Part shown: one piece after another, positions 50,404 to 58,863 of the stretch
Layout of the letters: each line of letters opens with the position of its first letter
How positions within the stretch are numbered: position 1 is the first letter of the stretch
From: Stappia sp. BW2
GTDB taxonomy: Bacteria; Pseudomonadota; Alphaproteobacteria; Rhizobiales; Stappiaceae
Assembly: GCF_008107695.1 (NCBI RefSeq)
Contig: NZ_VIRG01000103.1
Location: forward strand, 62,001 to 126,000
Reading direction: 5' to 3'
DNA: 64,000 nt
Notes under the pieces: generated by a model
The model's database searches: none
The model's input: only the letters and a program-made list of their open reading frames with translations
What the model was told of the DNA's origin: nothing
Position numbers and translations under genes: made by a program

Positions 50404-53400
50404 ATGGTTTGGCAGAAGCCTTCACATCTATTGAGATCTCCGGAAAATGCACGTCGATCACACGGCTCGAAAGGAGCCCGCCGTCGCGCGGTCTTGCTTG
50501 GGTCGTCCGCTCTGGTCGGCGCAGGCCTTGTGTTTGGCCCGGTTCCGACAGCGCAGGCAGCGTGCGAGAACAATGGCGTGGTGGTCGATCCGGCGGATCC
50601 CCTCGTAAACGGAAGCAATCTGGCTTGCGACGATATCGTTATCAACGATACGATTACCGCCAACGATCCTAATGTGAGCGTCACCCTTGGCGATGGCGAC
50701 AATGCCAACGGGGAGGCGGTGCTGGACATCGATGACGGCGATGGTGTCACGATAGTCGGTGACAGCTCGGTCACGGTCAATGCCGATGGCTCGGTGACAT
50801 CAGTGGATGATGGCGTATACGGTGCAGACGGCAGCAATACGGTAATATTGAACGGCGGTAGCATCACAGCGGGCGACGACGGCATTTATTTGCACGACGA
50901 CAACAACACCATAACGCTGAATGGTGGATCGATTGAAGCTGGCGACGAGGGTATTTATGCCTATGGCGACGGCAACACGGTGACCGTGAATAACGGAACC
51001 ATAGTGGCTGATGACGATCCAATCGATATTTACGGCGACAACAACACGGTGACCATCAACGGCGGGACCATTGAAGCTGGCGAAGACGGCATTGAGTCGG
51101 AGGGCAAAAACAACGCCATTACAATCAACGGCGGGACCATCTCGGCGGACGAAGACGGGATTTATGCCGAAGGCGACGGTAACACGGTGACCATCAACGG
51201 CGGGACCATCTCGGCGGGCAACGACGGAATTTACGCCGATGGCGACGGCAGCACGGTGACCATCAACAGCGGGACCATCTCGGCGGACGAAGACGGGATT
51301 TATGCCGAAGGCGACGGTAACACGGTGACCATCAACGGCGGGACCATCTCGGCGGGCAACGACGGAATTTACGCCGATGGCGACGACAGCAAGGTGACCG
51401 TCAATGGCGGGACTTTGACGGGCGTAGACGGCATTGAGGTGACTGGCACGGGCACCATCGTCACAGTGAAGGGCGGGTCAATCACGGGGAAAACCAAAGA
51501 CGGCATCAACCTCGATAATGGCAGCAACACGGTCATTGTCGAAGGTGGAAGTATCAAGGCGGCCGGCACAGGTATCGCTGCTTCGGACGACAGCAACACG
51601 ATTACCGTCAGCGGCGGGACCATTGAAGCTGGCGATGACGGTATCAACATAAAAGACACCTCCGGTATCGGCGGCAACACGGTGACAATCAGCGGCGGTA
51701 CGATAACGGCTGCCGACAACGTTTTCGAAATCAACTCGATAGGTGGAACCAACACGTTCAACCTGTCGACGGATGCGACAGTTTCAGGCGACTTCCTGGC
51801 TCTCGACGGCACGACCGCCAATTTCAATCTCGTCGGCACCGGTGACAGCACCCTCGACGGCGATATTGAAGGCTTTACCCTTCTGTCCAAGGAAGACAGC
51901 GGTATTTTCCGTCTGAATGGAGCGATCACGCAACCTCTCCCGATCGCGATCAACGGCGGCACACTGGCGATCAACGGGGATGCGTCGGGCGGCGAGGTGA
52001 CCGTCAACTCCGGGTCGCGGTTGCAGGGTGTCGGAACCGTCGGAACAGCGGATATCCTTGACGGCGGTACGCTCGGCGCGGGCAATTCGATCGGCACTTT
52101 TGCCGTCGCCCAGGACCTGACCTTCGACGCCGGCTCTTCCCTGGAAGTGGAACTGGAAGACACGGGGAATGTCGACCTGGTGACGGCAGGCAACGACGTC
52201 ACCATCAACGGCGGAACTGTTAAAGTTCTGACCAGTTGGACGGGGTCTGGCTCCAGCGCCTTCGTTCCGGGCGCTGAGTTCACCCTCCTGACCGCAGGCA
52301 ATGCGGTGACCGGGTCATTCGACACGCTGCTCCTTGCCCAGGATTTCGCCTTTCTGGATGGAGCATTGATCACCAACCCGAAGGACGTGGTTCTGACCAT
52401 TCAGCGCAACAACGTCGCCTTTGCAGATCTTGCTGAGACCAAGAACCAGAAAGCCGCTGCGGCGGCAGCTGAAAGCGCCGGACAAGGAAACGAGATCTTC
52501 GACGCGGTCATTGGCATCAGCGAAGATCAGGCGCCAACCCTGTTCAACTTCCTGACAGGCGAGGTTCATGCATCGACACAAGGCATTCTGCTGCAGGAAG
52601 GCATCGGCAACCGCAACCGGATCATGTCGCATCTGCGCGATAGCTTGAAAACTGACGCGCAATCGCAGGGCGACATTGCCACTCACGGCAACAATCCGGG
52701 GCCATCCGGCTACAGACTCGCATCATGGGGACAGGTCTATGGGTCCTTTGTAGACCTGGACAGCGATGGCAATGCGGTCGGAGCCGAAGCCTCGACCGGA
52801 GGCCTCATCGTGGGCGCTGGCACAACTGTCGGCTATGGTGTGCATGCGGGCCTGTTTGGCGGCTTCAGTCGCACAGATATCGAAGCAGACGATATTGCCT
52901 CCACTGCGAATGTGGAAAGCTTCCTGTTCGGGGCGTATGCGGGCCGCGAATACGGCGATTTCCGGGTACTGGGCGGTGCCAGCTACAGCTTGAGCGATAT
53001 CTCCACCGACCGGACGGTGAATGCCGGTTCACTGAATGAGCGACTGCAGGCGGACTACAACTCTCATACGTTCCAGGCATTTGCGGAGACCGGCTACCGG
53101 TTCGAGAACGCCTTTGCAGCTTTGGAGCCATTTGCCGGTCTGTCCCACATCGCGGTTCTGAGCGACGGATTCACGGAAAAAGGTGGCATCGCTGCGGTGA
53201 CGTCACCAAGCCAGACGCAGAATGTCACCTATACCAGCCTCGGTTTGCGTGTTGAAAAAGAGTTCCAGCTCGAAAGCACAAAAGGCAAGCTGCACAGCTA
53301 TGCATCCTGGCAACATGCGTTCGGCGACACGACAACAAGCCTGGAACAAGCCTTTGTGTCGGGTGGCAATCCGTTCACAATACATGGTGCACCAATCGCG

Positions 53401-53538
53401 GAAGATGCCCTGGTCGTCGGTGCAGGCCTTGAGCTGCAGGTTAGCAACCAGGTGAGCATCGGCTTCAACTACGGCGGCCAGTTCGCCGACGGAAACTCCG
53501 AGAACACGGTCTCCGGGCGCCTCAACGCAAGGTTCTGA
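50404..53538 (+). CDS. Autotransporter (type V secretion) with repeat-rich passenger
   Basis: 1044 aa. An extended basic N terminus (about 1-30) and hydrophobic segment VLLGSSALVGAGLVFGPV lead to cleavage after AQA near residue 52. Residues ~130-440 form the passenger repeats, pattern NGGTISAxxDGIYAxGDGNTVTI of 23 residues, predicted to stack as a parallel beta helix. A PL2/junction-like segment with GGTLGAGNSIGTFAV follows near 557. The beta-barrel translocator occupies ~770-1044 (SWGQVYGSFVDLDSDG to a terminal NARF, aromatic last residue). Acidic residues (Asp-rich loops) suggest calcium binding. A surface adhesin role is inferred. AAAGG precedes the ATG. Confidence 0.9.
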   Translation: MVWQKPSHLLRSPENARRSHGSKGARRRAVLLGSSALVGAGLVFGPVPTAQAACENNGVVVDPADPLVNGSNLACDDIVINDTITANDPNVSVTLGDGDNANGEAVLDIDDGDGVTIVGDSSVTVNADGSVTSVDDGVYGADGSNTVILNGGSITAGDDGIYLHDDNNTITLNGGSIEAGDEGIYAYGDGNTVTVNNGTIVADDDPIDIYGDNNTVTINGGTIEAGEDGIESEGKNNAITINGGTISADEDGIYAEGDGNTVTINGGTISAGNDGIYADGDGSTVTINSGTISADEDGIYAEGDGNTVTINGGTISAGNDGIYADGDDSKVTVNGGTLTGVDGIEVTGTGTIVTVKGGSITGKTKDGINLDNGSNTVIVEGGSIKAAGTGIAASDDSNTITVSGGTIEAGDDGINIKDTSGIGGNTVTISGGTITAADNVFEINSIGGTNTFNLSTDATVSGDFLALDGTTANFNLVGTGDSTLDGDIEGFTLLSKEDSGIFRLNGAITQPLPIAINGGTLAINGDASGGEVTVNSGSRLQGVGTVGTADILDGGTLGAGNSIGTFAVAQDLTFDAGSSLEVELEDTGNVDLVTAGNDVTINGGTVKVLTSWTGSGSSAFVPGAEFTLLTAGNAVTGSFDTLLLAQDFAFLDGALITNPKDVVLTIQRNNVAFADLAETKNQKAAAAAAESAGQGNEIFDAVIGISEDQAPTLFNFLTGEVHASTQGILLQEGIGNRNRIMSHLRDSLKTDAQSQGDIATHGNNPGPSGYRLASWGQVYGSFVDLDSDGNAVGAEASTGGLIVGAGTTVGYGVHAGLFGGFSRTDIEADDIASTANVESFLFGAYAGREYGDFRVLGGASYSLSDISTDRTVNAGSLNERLQADYNSHTFQAFAETGYRFENAFAALEPFAGLSHIAVLSDGFTEKGGIAAVTSPSQTQNVTYTSLGLRVEKEFQLESTKGKLHSYASWQHAFGDTTTSLEQAFVSGGNPFTIHGAPIAEDALVVGAGLELQVSNQVSIGFNYGGQFADGNSENTVSGRLNARF
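51131..51385 (+). repeat. Two identical 117-bp copies within the autotransporter repeat array
   Basis: Bases 51131-51247 and 51269-51385 are identical, at a period of 138 bp (two 23-codon units). Flanking units are clearly diverged from these. The identity at every codon position shows a recent duplication or gene conversion inside the passenger. Such arrays change length by slippage or recombination. Confidence 0.9.
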
Positions 53539-53551
53539 TCGCAGACCTGTT

Positions 53552-53592
53552 GCCGGCCGGAAGCGTTCAAACAAGGACGGCTTCCGGCCGGC
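53552..53592. terminator. Long hairpin after the autotransporter gene
   Basis: GCCGGCCGGAAGC and GCTTCCGGCCGGC form a perfect 13-bp stem around a 15-base loop, starting 13 bp after the stop codon. No T tract follows, so it may act as a stabilising 3' hairpin or a Rho-aided terminator. Confidence 0.55.
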
Positions 53593-53722
53593 GCACGCTA
53601 TGCAGGTGTGACCCCACGAACAGAAGCAGAAAACCTGTTGTCTTGCAAAGACGGTGTGTTGTTGTTGCACTTGCATTCTTAACGATTGAAAAACAACAAG
53701 ATTGAGCCGCAGGTCCTTTCGC

Positions 53723-54826
53723 ATGAAGCAAACCAGCGTTGAAAGCAATTCCGGACCTATCGTTGCTGGTGATACAGTAACGGAAAAACCTCAGAATCCG
53801 TTCACTTTGACCCTGTCGAACGGATTCTCCGCCTGGATGGAGAAGCACCGGATATCGCTCGCGTTTACCACTTACACTGTCGGAAAGATTGTCCTGATTG
53901 GTCCCGGCGTCGGTGGACGCTTCGTTGTGAACGAGAGAAATTTCGGGAACGCGATGGCTATGAGGCCGACACCATCGGGCTTCTATCTCTCAACCCAATA
54001 TGCCGTATGGAGATTTGAAAACGGCCTTACTCCTGGCCAGTCCTTGAACGGATGGGACAGGATATACATGCCCCGCAGTTGCAATGTGACGGGCAACGTC
54101 GATATCCACGACCTGCACGTCGACCGCCAGGGACGTCTTCTTGCTGCAGTGACAAAGTACAATTGCCTCGCGGAACTCGACCAACGAGGAAGTTTTTCAC
54201 CGATTTGGCGGCCTTCCTTCATCGATCAAATCGTGAATCAGGACCGGTGCCATTTTAACGGGTTTTGCCTCGAAGACGGTGAAGCTGCCTATGCCAGTAT
54301 CGTGGGGCCTGGCAACATCAAGGATGGATGGCGAGATCACCGCGCAGACGGTGGCCAGATCGTCGATATTCGAACCAATCAGGTCGTGGCAGATGGTTTG
54401 TCGATGCCACACACCCCACGCTTGTATCAGGATGAATTGTACCTCCTCGAGGCCGGGTCAGGTTGGTTTGGCAGGGTTGACCGAATTTCCGGGCAGCTCG
54501 AGCGATTGGTATGGTGTCCGGGCTTCTTGAGAGGTTTGACCTTTTATGAGGGTCACGCCATTGTTGCTCTTTCCAAACCTCGAAACAAAGTGTTCTCAGG
54601 ACTACCCTTGGACTCTGAACTCAGCGCTCGTAATCAGCAGGCTGAGTGTGCCATTTACATAATCTCGCTTGCGGACAATAAGGTAAAACACAAAATTAGC
54701 ATCGTAGGTTCTGTTGAGGAACTTTATGACGTTGCAATTTTGCCCGGAACTACTCACCCAATGTTGGTAGGACTTGAGGGCGAAGAAATCAGCAAGTACG
54801 TTACACTTGGACCAGATAGCTCGTAA
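53723..54826 (+). CDS. TIGR03032 family protein
   Basis: 367 aa, no signal peptide. The TIGR03032 hallmarks are present: DIHDLHVDRQGRLLAAVTKYNC near 131-152, CHFNGFCLEDGEAAYASIVG near 179-198, GLSMPHTPRLYQDELYLLEAGSG near 228-250 and WCPGFLRGLTFYEGHAIVALSKPR near 265-288. The repeating pattern suggests a beta-propeller-like fold. The biochemical role of the family is not known to me. Start 53723 (MKQTSV) is chosen; a start at 53702 is possible. It follows the autotransporter on the same strand after a strong hairpin. Confidence 0.8.
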   Translation: MKQTSVESNSGPIVAGDTVTEKPQNPFTLTLSNGFSAWMEKHRISLAFTTYTVGKIVLIGPGVGGRFVVNERNFGNAMAMRPTPSGFYLSTQYAVWRFENGLTPGQSLNGWDRIYMPRSCNVTGNVDIHDLHVDRQGRLLAAVTKYNCLAELDQRGSFSPIWRPSFIDQIVNQDRCHFNGFCLEDGEAAYASIVGPGNIKDGWRDHRADGGQIVDIRTNQVVADGLSMPHTPRLYQDELYLLEAGSGWFGRVDRISGQLERLVWCPGFLRGLTFYEGHAIVALSKPRNKVFSGLPLDSELSARNQQAECAIYIISLADNKVKHKISIVGSVEELYDVAILPGTTHPMLVGLEGEEISKYVTLGPDSS

Positions 54827-55223
54827 CATGGTCTTGTCGCAAGTTTCGTCGGTAGGCGAGCTTCTCGCGATTTGGGAGCAATTTCCAGGCTTTGCTGATT
54901 TTTTCAATCCCGAAGATCGCCGCAAGCAGGTCGCTCTGTTCGCGGGAGCCCTAGTCGCCGGCAAAGCCGAAGCCTTTCATGGCCGCTTCGGCTTGTCGAC
55001 AATGGCAGTAAAAAACATGACGCAAAACTCCTGTGTGCAGGAGCGCTCTTTCAACAACCACATCACAAGAGACGTTTAATTCAAAAATACTTGCGACAGG
55101 CCCAAATTGCCTGTGCGTCGCGTCACAGGCTGCCCGATTAAAAGCCTCTACAGTTTATCGGTGAACCCAGTGGTTTGAGTAAGAAATCAAACGGTGAAGC
55201 AAATAGCCCGTTGCGAGAGAAAA
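54827..55223. other. Intergenic region before the AT-rich AraC gene
   Basis: 397 bases. AAGCCGAAGC (54964-54973) and GCTTCGGCTT (54985-54994) form a perfect 10-bp stem that may terminate the TIGR03032 transcript. An 83-codon frame at 54828-55079 spans this hairpin and lacks a ribosome site. From about 55060 onward the DNA becomes AT-rich. Confidence 0.45.
54964..54994. terminator. Hairpin, candidate terminator
   Basis: AAGCCGAAGC and GCTTCGGCTT make a perfect 10-bp stem with an 11-base loop, 138 bp after the TIGR03032 stop. The A/T at the stem base gives it terminator character on either strand, but the T tract is short. Confidence 0.45.
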
Positions 55224-56231
55224 ATGCAATCTGAGTATAAAAATAATATTAGCACTCAAGATTTGGAAAAAAGGGATCAGTTCGATTTCTTTTCGCAAAC
55301 TGTAACTAACTTCTATTCCTTGTCTCCAGTAAAACCCATTGAAGACGGATACGAAGTTAATGTCAAAGCCATGGACTTTAGAGGTTTCAGCCTCGTTCAC
55401 TGGAACATGGATCCAGTTGATTTTCACCATACCAAAAATCATCTCGCGCTCAACGGTCTAGACCATTGGATTCTCACCCTCGTTTTGAAAGGACGCATTG
55501 ACAGTGTATCCGGGGGCGACTTCGTACAGGAAAAGCAGGGAGATTTAACAGTTAAGTCATTCGGGAAGACATTTTCCGGGGTAATGAGAAAGAATGAACT
55601 TATTTCCTTCTATTTAAGTAGAAATGAGTTTCAGGACATTGCTGCCGGACTCGACGCCCTTACGAACAAAAAGATTTGCTCAACACTTACGCCACTTGTT
55701 ACGTATTTCATGAAATCGACAGCGAAGATTGATGAAAACTTGACGTCAAGTCAGATAGAAGCAGTCCGGAAATCGTTTTCCATTCTAATACGGGCTGCAA
55801 TTCAGGAAACGCCCGATCTCGTTTCAGAAGCCGATCCGGCGATTAATGTACTGAAGTTCAATATTGTGAAAGATTTCATCAAAAACAATATTGGCAATAG
55901 AGGCCTTAACACCGAATTTATTTCTACAACTCTGAAAATCTCCAAGAGGTCCCTTCAATACTTATTCAAAGAGAGGGGTGGAGTTTCTGCTTATATTAAA
56001 TCTTCTCGTCTCGAATATTGCTATCGAGCATTGATGGACTCGTCCGATAAGCGATTGGTCAGCACCATCGCAAATGACGCCGGTTTCACTAGCCCAGCCT
56101 TGTTTAGCAGGCAATTTAAAGAAATTTACGGATTTACTCCAACCGAAATGAGAAATGAAAAAATAACTTCCAGTTCAGGAATTACTTTCTCAGGAGACTC
56201 TTTTCTGGATCTACTTCTTCGTAGCAAGTAA
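55224..56231 (+). CDS. AraC family transcriptional regulator (AT-rich, probably acquired)
   Basis: 335 aa. The N-terminal ~200 residues form an AraC-binding-domain-like sensor (LVLKGRIDSVSGGDFVQEKQGDL). The C-terminal ~100 residues hold the double helix-turn-helix (FISTTLKISKRSLQYLFKERGG and VSTIANDAGFTSPALFSRQFKEIYGFTPTEMR). Start 55224 (MQSEY) follows GAGAGA; GTG 55194 is an in-frame alternative. Codon use is strikingly AT-rich (many AAA, AAT, TTT, ATT) compared with the catabolic genes, suggesting transfer. Its target may be the autotransporter/TIGR03032 genes upstream. Confidence 0.85.
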   Translation: MQSEYKNNISTQDLEKRDQFDFFSQTVTNFYSLSPVKPIEDGYEVNVKAMDFRGFSLVHWNMDPVDFHHTKNHLALNGLDHWILTLVLKGRIDSVSGGDFVQEKQGDLTVKSFGKTFSGVMRKNELISFYLSRNEFQDIAAGLDALTNKKICSTLTPLVTYFMKSTAKIDENLTSSQIEAVRKSFSILIRAAIQETPDLVSEADPAINVLKFNIVKDFIKNNIGNRGLNTEFISTTLKISKRSLQYLFKERGGVSAYIKSSRLEYCYRALMDSSDKRLVSTIANDAGFTSPALFSRQFKEIYGFTPTEMRNEKITSSSGITFSGDSFLDLLLRSK

Positions 56232-56647
56232 TTTTCAAAACCTTCCATCATCCTGTGGTCAGACACGGTCCGCTATACGATCCTGGAAAGATGATGTCCG
56301 GCTGTGAAACTTGCCGACAAGCCGCAAAAAAACTTGCTTATCCTCTCGCCCGATTGGTGCGTCCTTACCGAAACGACTTCAGCGCAGGCGAGGGGGCCTG
56401 GTAATGGTGCGTCAAGAGGGGAGGGGGACCGGACGCAGCAGTCTTCCGAGGGGCCAGACTTCAGCAAAAACCTGACCGACAGCGTATTGATATCTAAATC
56501 AGTATCCGTCCGGTGAAGACCACGGTTTGCAGCATGTAACCGGTCCCAGCCGCTTCACCCCAGTAGTTTAGATATAAGCCGGTGGCCGCTGCCTTCCTTT
56601 GGCAGGATTTAATCTGAAATAAGCCTCGCGGCAGGCTTGAAGAACGC
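56232..56647. other. Intergenic region between convergent genes
   Basis: 416 bases between the AraC gene and the DUF1963 gene, which converge. Short open frames occur (56273-56467 minus, 56304-56516 plus) with no recognisable features. No terminator hairpin was found by eye. Confidence 0.4.
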
Positions 56648-58642
56648 TCAATTGCATTCAAAGCTCAGTTCTACGGCGCTCCAGTTCCTGAGTTTCAGAT
56701 TTTCCGGTGAGATCCAGTACTGAAAGACGCCCATATCACCGAAATTCCAGCCCATTTCCACGTCATAGGCCAGCTGCAGCAACATGTGATCGCCCTCGTG
56801 TTCCCACGCGGCATTCGATTGCACCGAAATGCCGCGCCCGAACATCTGGTGACAGTACCCCCGCGTAGGTAACGCATAGTCTTCAGAAAGCACAGTTCGG
56901 ACTTCTAATGGCAGTTTTGAAAAGACCCAATCGTCCGCGGACAGCATTTCCAGGTAGGTCTGTGTCAGCAGGTCTTCCAGGCTGCCTGGCACAGGCCAGC
57001 GGCAGAATTGCCGCAAATCGTCGGCTCTCACCTTCGCGAAAACTGCTTTCAATTCATCTGTCTCGGCGCTCGAAAGCTGGTGCCAGCGCGGGACGCTTTC
57101 GGCCCAGCGGGACACCTCCCTGCAAATGCCTTCAAATTGGCGTGCCGTTTCCTTGAGGCTTTCCAGGTCTTCCGGAGAAAGGTGCCGCTCCTGCCGAGAA
57201 ATGACCAGATCCTTCTGCTCGGCGGCCCGGCGCAACGCGTCTGCAAAAACCATCAGCGATTGACCGAAAAATTCGGCCGGCGCATTTGCCTTTTCCAGAA
57301 CCTTTGATGCACTCAGATTGTATTTGCGCAGCTTTCCATGCGCTGACAATGCAATGTTGCGTTCATCATCGTCCGCGTCATAAGCAATGCCAAGCTTTTC
57401 GATTTGCATAGGGTGGTAGGGAAAAAGGCCCTCTGATTGCGGCTCCCCACCCTTTCCAAGGCGCCTCCAGGATTTCCATTCCTCAACGGACGGCAAATCG
57501 TCTGGGGCTGGCGTGATGTCCGGGAGAACATGACCCTCAATGTGGCGCACAGTTCCTCGCATTTCTTTGAGGTCCATGAAAAACGCGAGCCACCCCTCAC
57601 TGGGCAAAAGCTCGGACCCGCCCAAGTCGTGGATCCGAGCCAGATCGATCTGAGCCAGAAACACCATAGGTTCACCGCTGCTATTCGAACACGGCCAGTC
57701 GATCCGCCCCAGCCGTGGCCGGCCGCCGAACCAGCTACGGGCCGAACTCCAGTCGGCGCATTCAAGGCGTGGCGCCCGCTTCAGGAGAATCGCTTCGGCG
57801 GCCTCGATTTCCGCGCGGACAGACTGGCTGTCTTCGACACTCGGTGCCTTGCCCTCCCCCGTGACGACCTCGAAAATAGTGCGCGCGCTATTCAGCGCCA
57901 TGGCGATATCTTTAAGATCCTCCTTGTCGACCAGGTTTTGAGGCTTTGCGTGACTGGCGGTGACGCGCTCATAGATGGTTTCTTCCTGATAGGTCTCCTT
58001 GAGCCCCCAAAACCTTTCGCTTTCCCGGTAGAGGATGTACATCGGCTCAAACAGTTTGCCGGCCTGTGTCGTCTTCATGACCGCATCGACGTCCCTGGCC
58101 GATCCTGTCAGACAGCGATGGATCACTTTCACCGCTTCTTGTTCTGCCTTGGTTAGAGCCTGATAGGTTGGCAGCGTGTTTTGCTGCCTGCCACCGGAAA
58201 TCTGACGGTTGAGGCCAGCCGCCAGCGGCATGAGAAATGCCTTACCGGCCGGCGCCTGACCCAGATATCTGTTCTGATCAAAATCATCCCAGCCAGCCAG
58301 GTAGAAGGCTTCCACATCATTCGACCGCGCCAGCTGATCTTGAACGGCTTTGCGCTCCTCAGGCGGCCTGCTACCTGGTTTTTTGCTGGTCACAAGCTGT
58401 TTGATACGTGCTTTGAGCGCGTCATCTTGTGGCGTGGTACGCTGCGGCGCGCGTTTTAAGGGCCGTCGCTTCAAAATCGAAAAACTGACGAAAAAGACGA
58501 TCAGGCTCGGGACCAGCACCGCCATGCTCTGTTTCATGAGCGGCCAGTTCATCGGCTGATAGAATTCCTTGGCATAGAAGCCGACGGCCGAACTTGCAAA
58601 AATGCAAAGGAAGGAAATGAGGAAAAGAAGACGAACAATCAT
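56648..58642 (-). CDS. DUF1963 (YwqG-like) domain membrane-anchored protein
   Basis: 664 aa from ATG 58642. Two hydrophobic helices lie at the N terminus: MIVRLLFLISFLCIFASSAVGF and, after about 12 residues, LMKQSMAVLVPSLIVFFVSFSIL. A large cytoplasmic part follows. The C-terminal half has the DUF1963 pattern: SWFGGRPRLGRIDWPCSNSSGEPMVFLAQIDLARI, later HQMFGRGISVQSNAAWEHEGDHMLLQLAYD. The open frame extends upstream to 59161 through the antisense of the IS1380 gene, but that extension is not credible as protein. The function of the family is unknown. Confidence 0.75.
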   Translation of the reverse strand: MIVRLLFLISFLCIFASSAVGFYAKEFYQPMNWPLMKQSMAVLVPSLIVFFVSFSILKRRPLKRAPQRTTPQDDALKARIKQLVTSKKPGSRPPEERKAVQDQLARSNDVEAFYLAGWDDFDQNRYLGQAPAGKAFLMPLAAGLNRQISGGRQQNTLPTYQALTKAEQEAVKVIHRCLTGSARDVDAVMKTTQAGKLFEPMYILYRESERFWGLKETYQEETIYERVTASHAKPQNLVDKEDLKDIAMALNSARTIFEVVTGEGKAPSVEDSQSVRAEIEAAEAILLKRAPRLECADWSSARSWFGGRPRLGRIDWPCSNSSGEPMVFLAQIDLARIHDLGGSELLPSEGWLAFFMDLKEMRGTVRHIEGHVLPDITPAPDDLPSVEEWKSWRRLGKGGEPQSEGLFPYHPMQIEKLGIAYDADDDERNIALSAHGKLRKYNLSASKVLEKANAPAEFFGQSLMVFADALRRAAEQKDLVISRQERHLSPEDLESLKETARQFEGICREVSRWAESVPRWHQLSSAETDELKAVFAKVRADDLRQFCRWPVPGSLEDLLTQTYLEMLSADDWVFSKLPLEVRTVLSEDYALPTRGYCHQMFGRGISVQSNAAWEHEGDHMLLQLAYDVEMGWNFGDMGVFQYWISPENLKLRNWSAVELSFECN

Positions 58643-58863
58643 GAATGCGGATTTCCCATTTGATCTTCGGTTTCCATCATAGTTGCGATGAGGCGGCAGG
58701 ACCAAGCTTGAGCGGCAAGCACCGAGCGCTTGTGTGAGCGATTTCATAGACGCGGAGCGTGAGTTTGGTGCTTCGAACGCTGTTTGGGAGGGGCAGGTCG
58801 GAAAGGCAGACACGCCAATCCTGTCCTTGAAGCGGCGCTGAACATATCTGATCGCGGTGACGC

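Noticed and set aside
51100..51420. Regular repeats considered as a CRISPR array
   Set aside because: The 69-bp period is in frame, codes for beta-helix units and has no unique spacers or cas genes.
54828..55079. 83-codon frame after the TIGR03032 gene
   Set aside because: No ribosome site, no family resemblance, and it spans a terminator-like hairpin; its composition looks somewhat protein-like, so it is not excluded fully.
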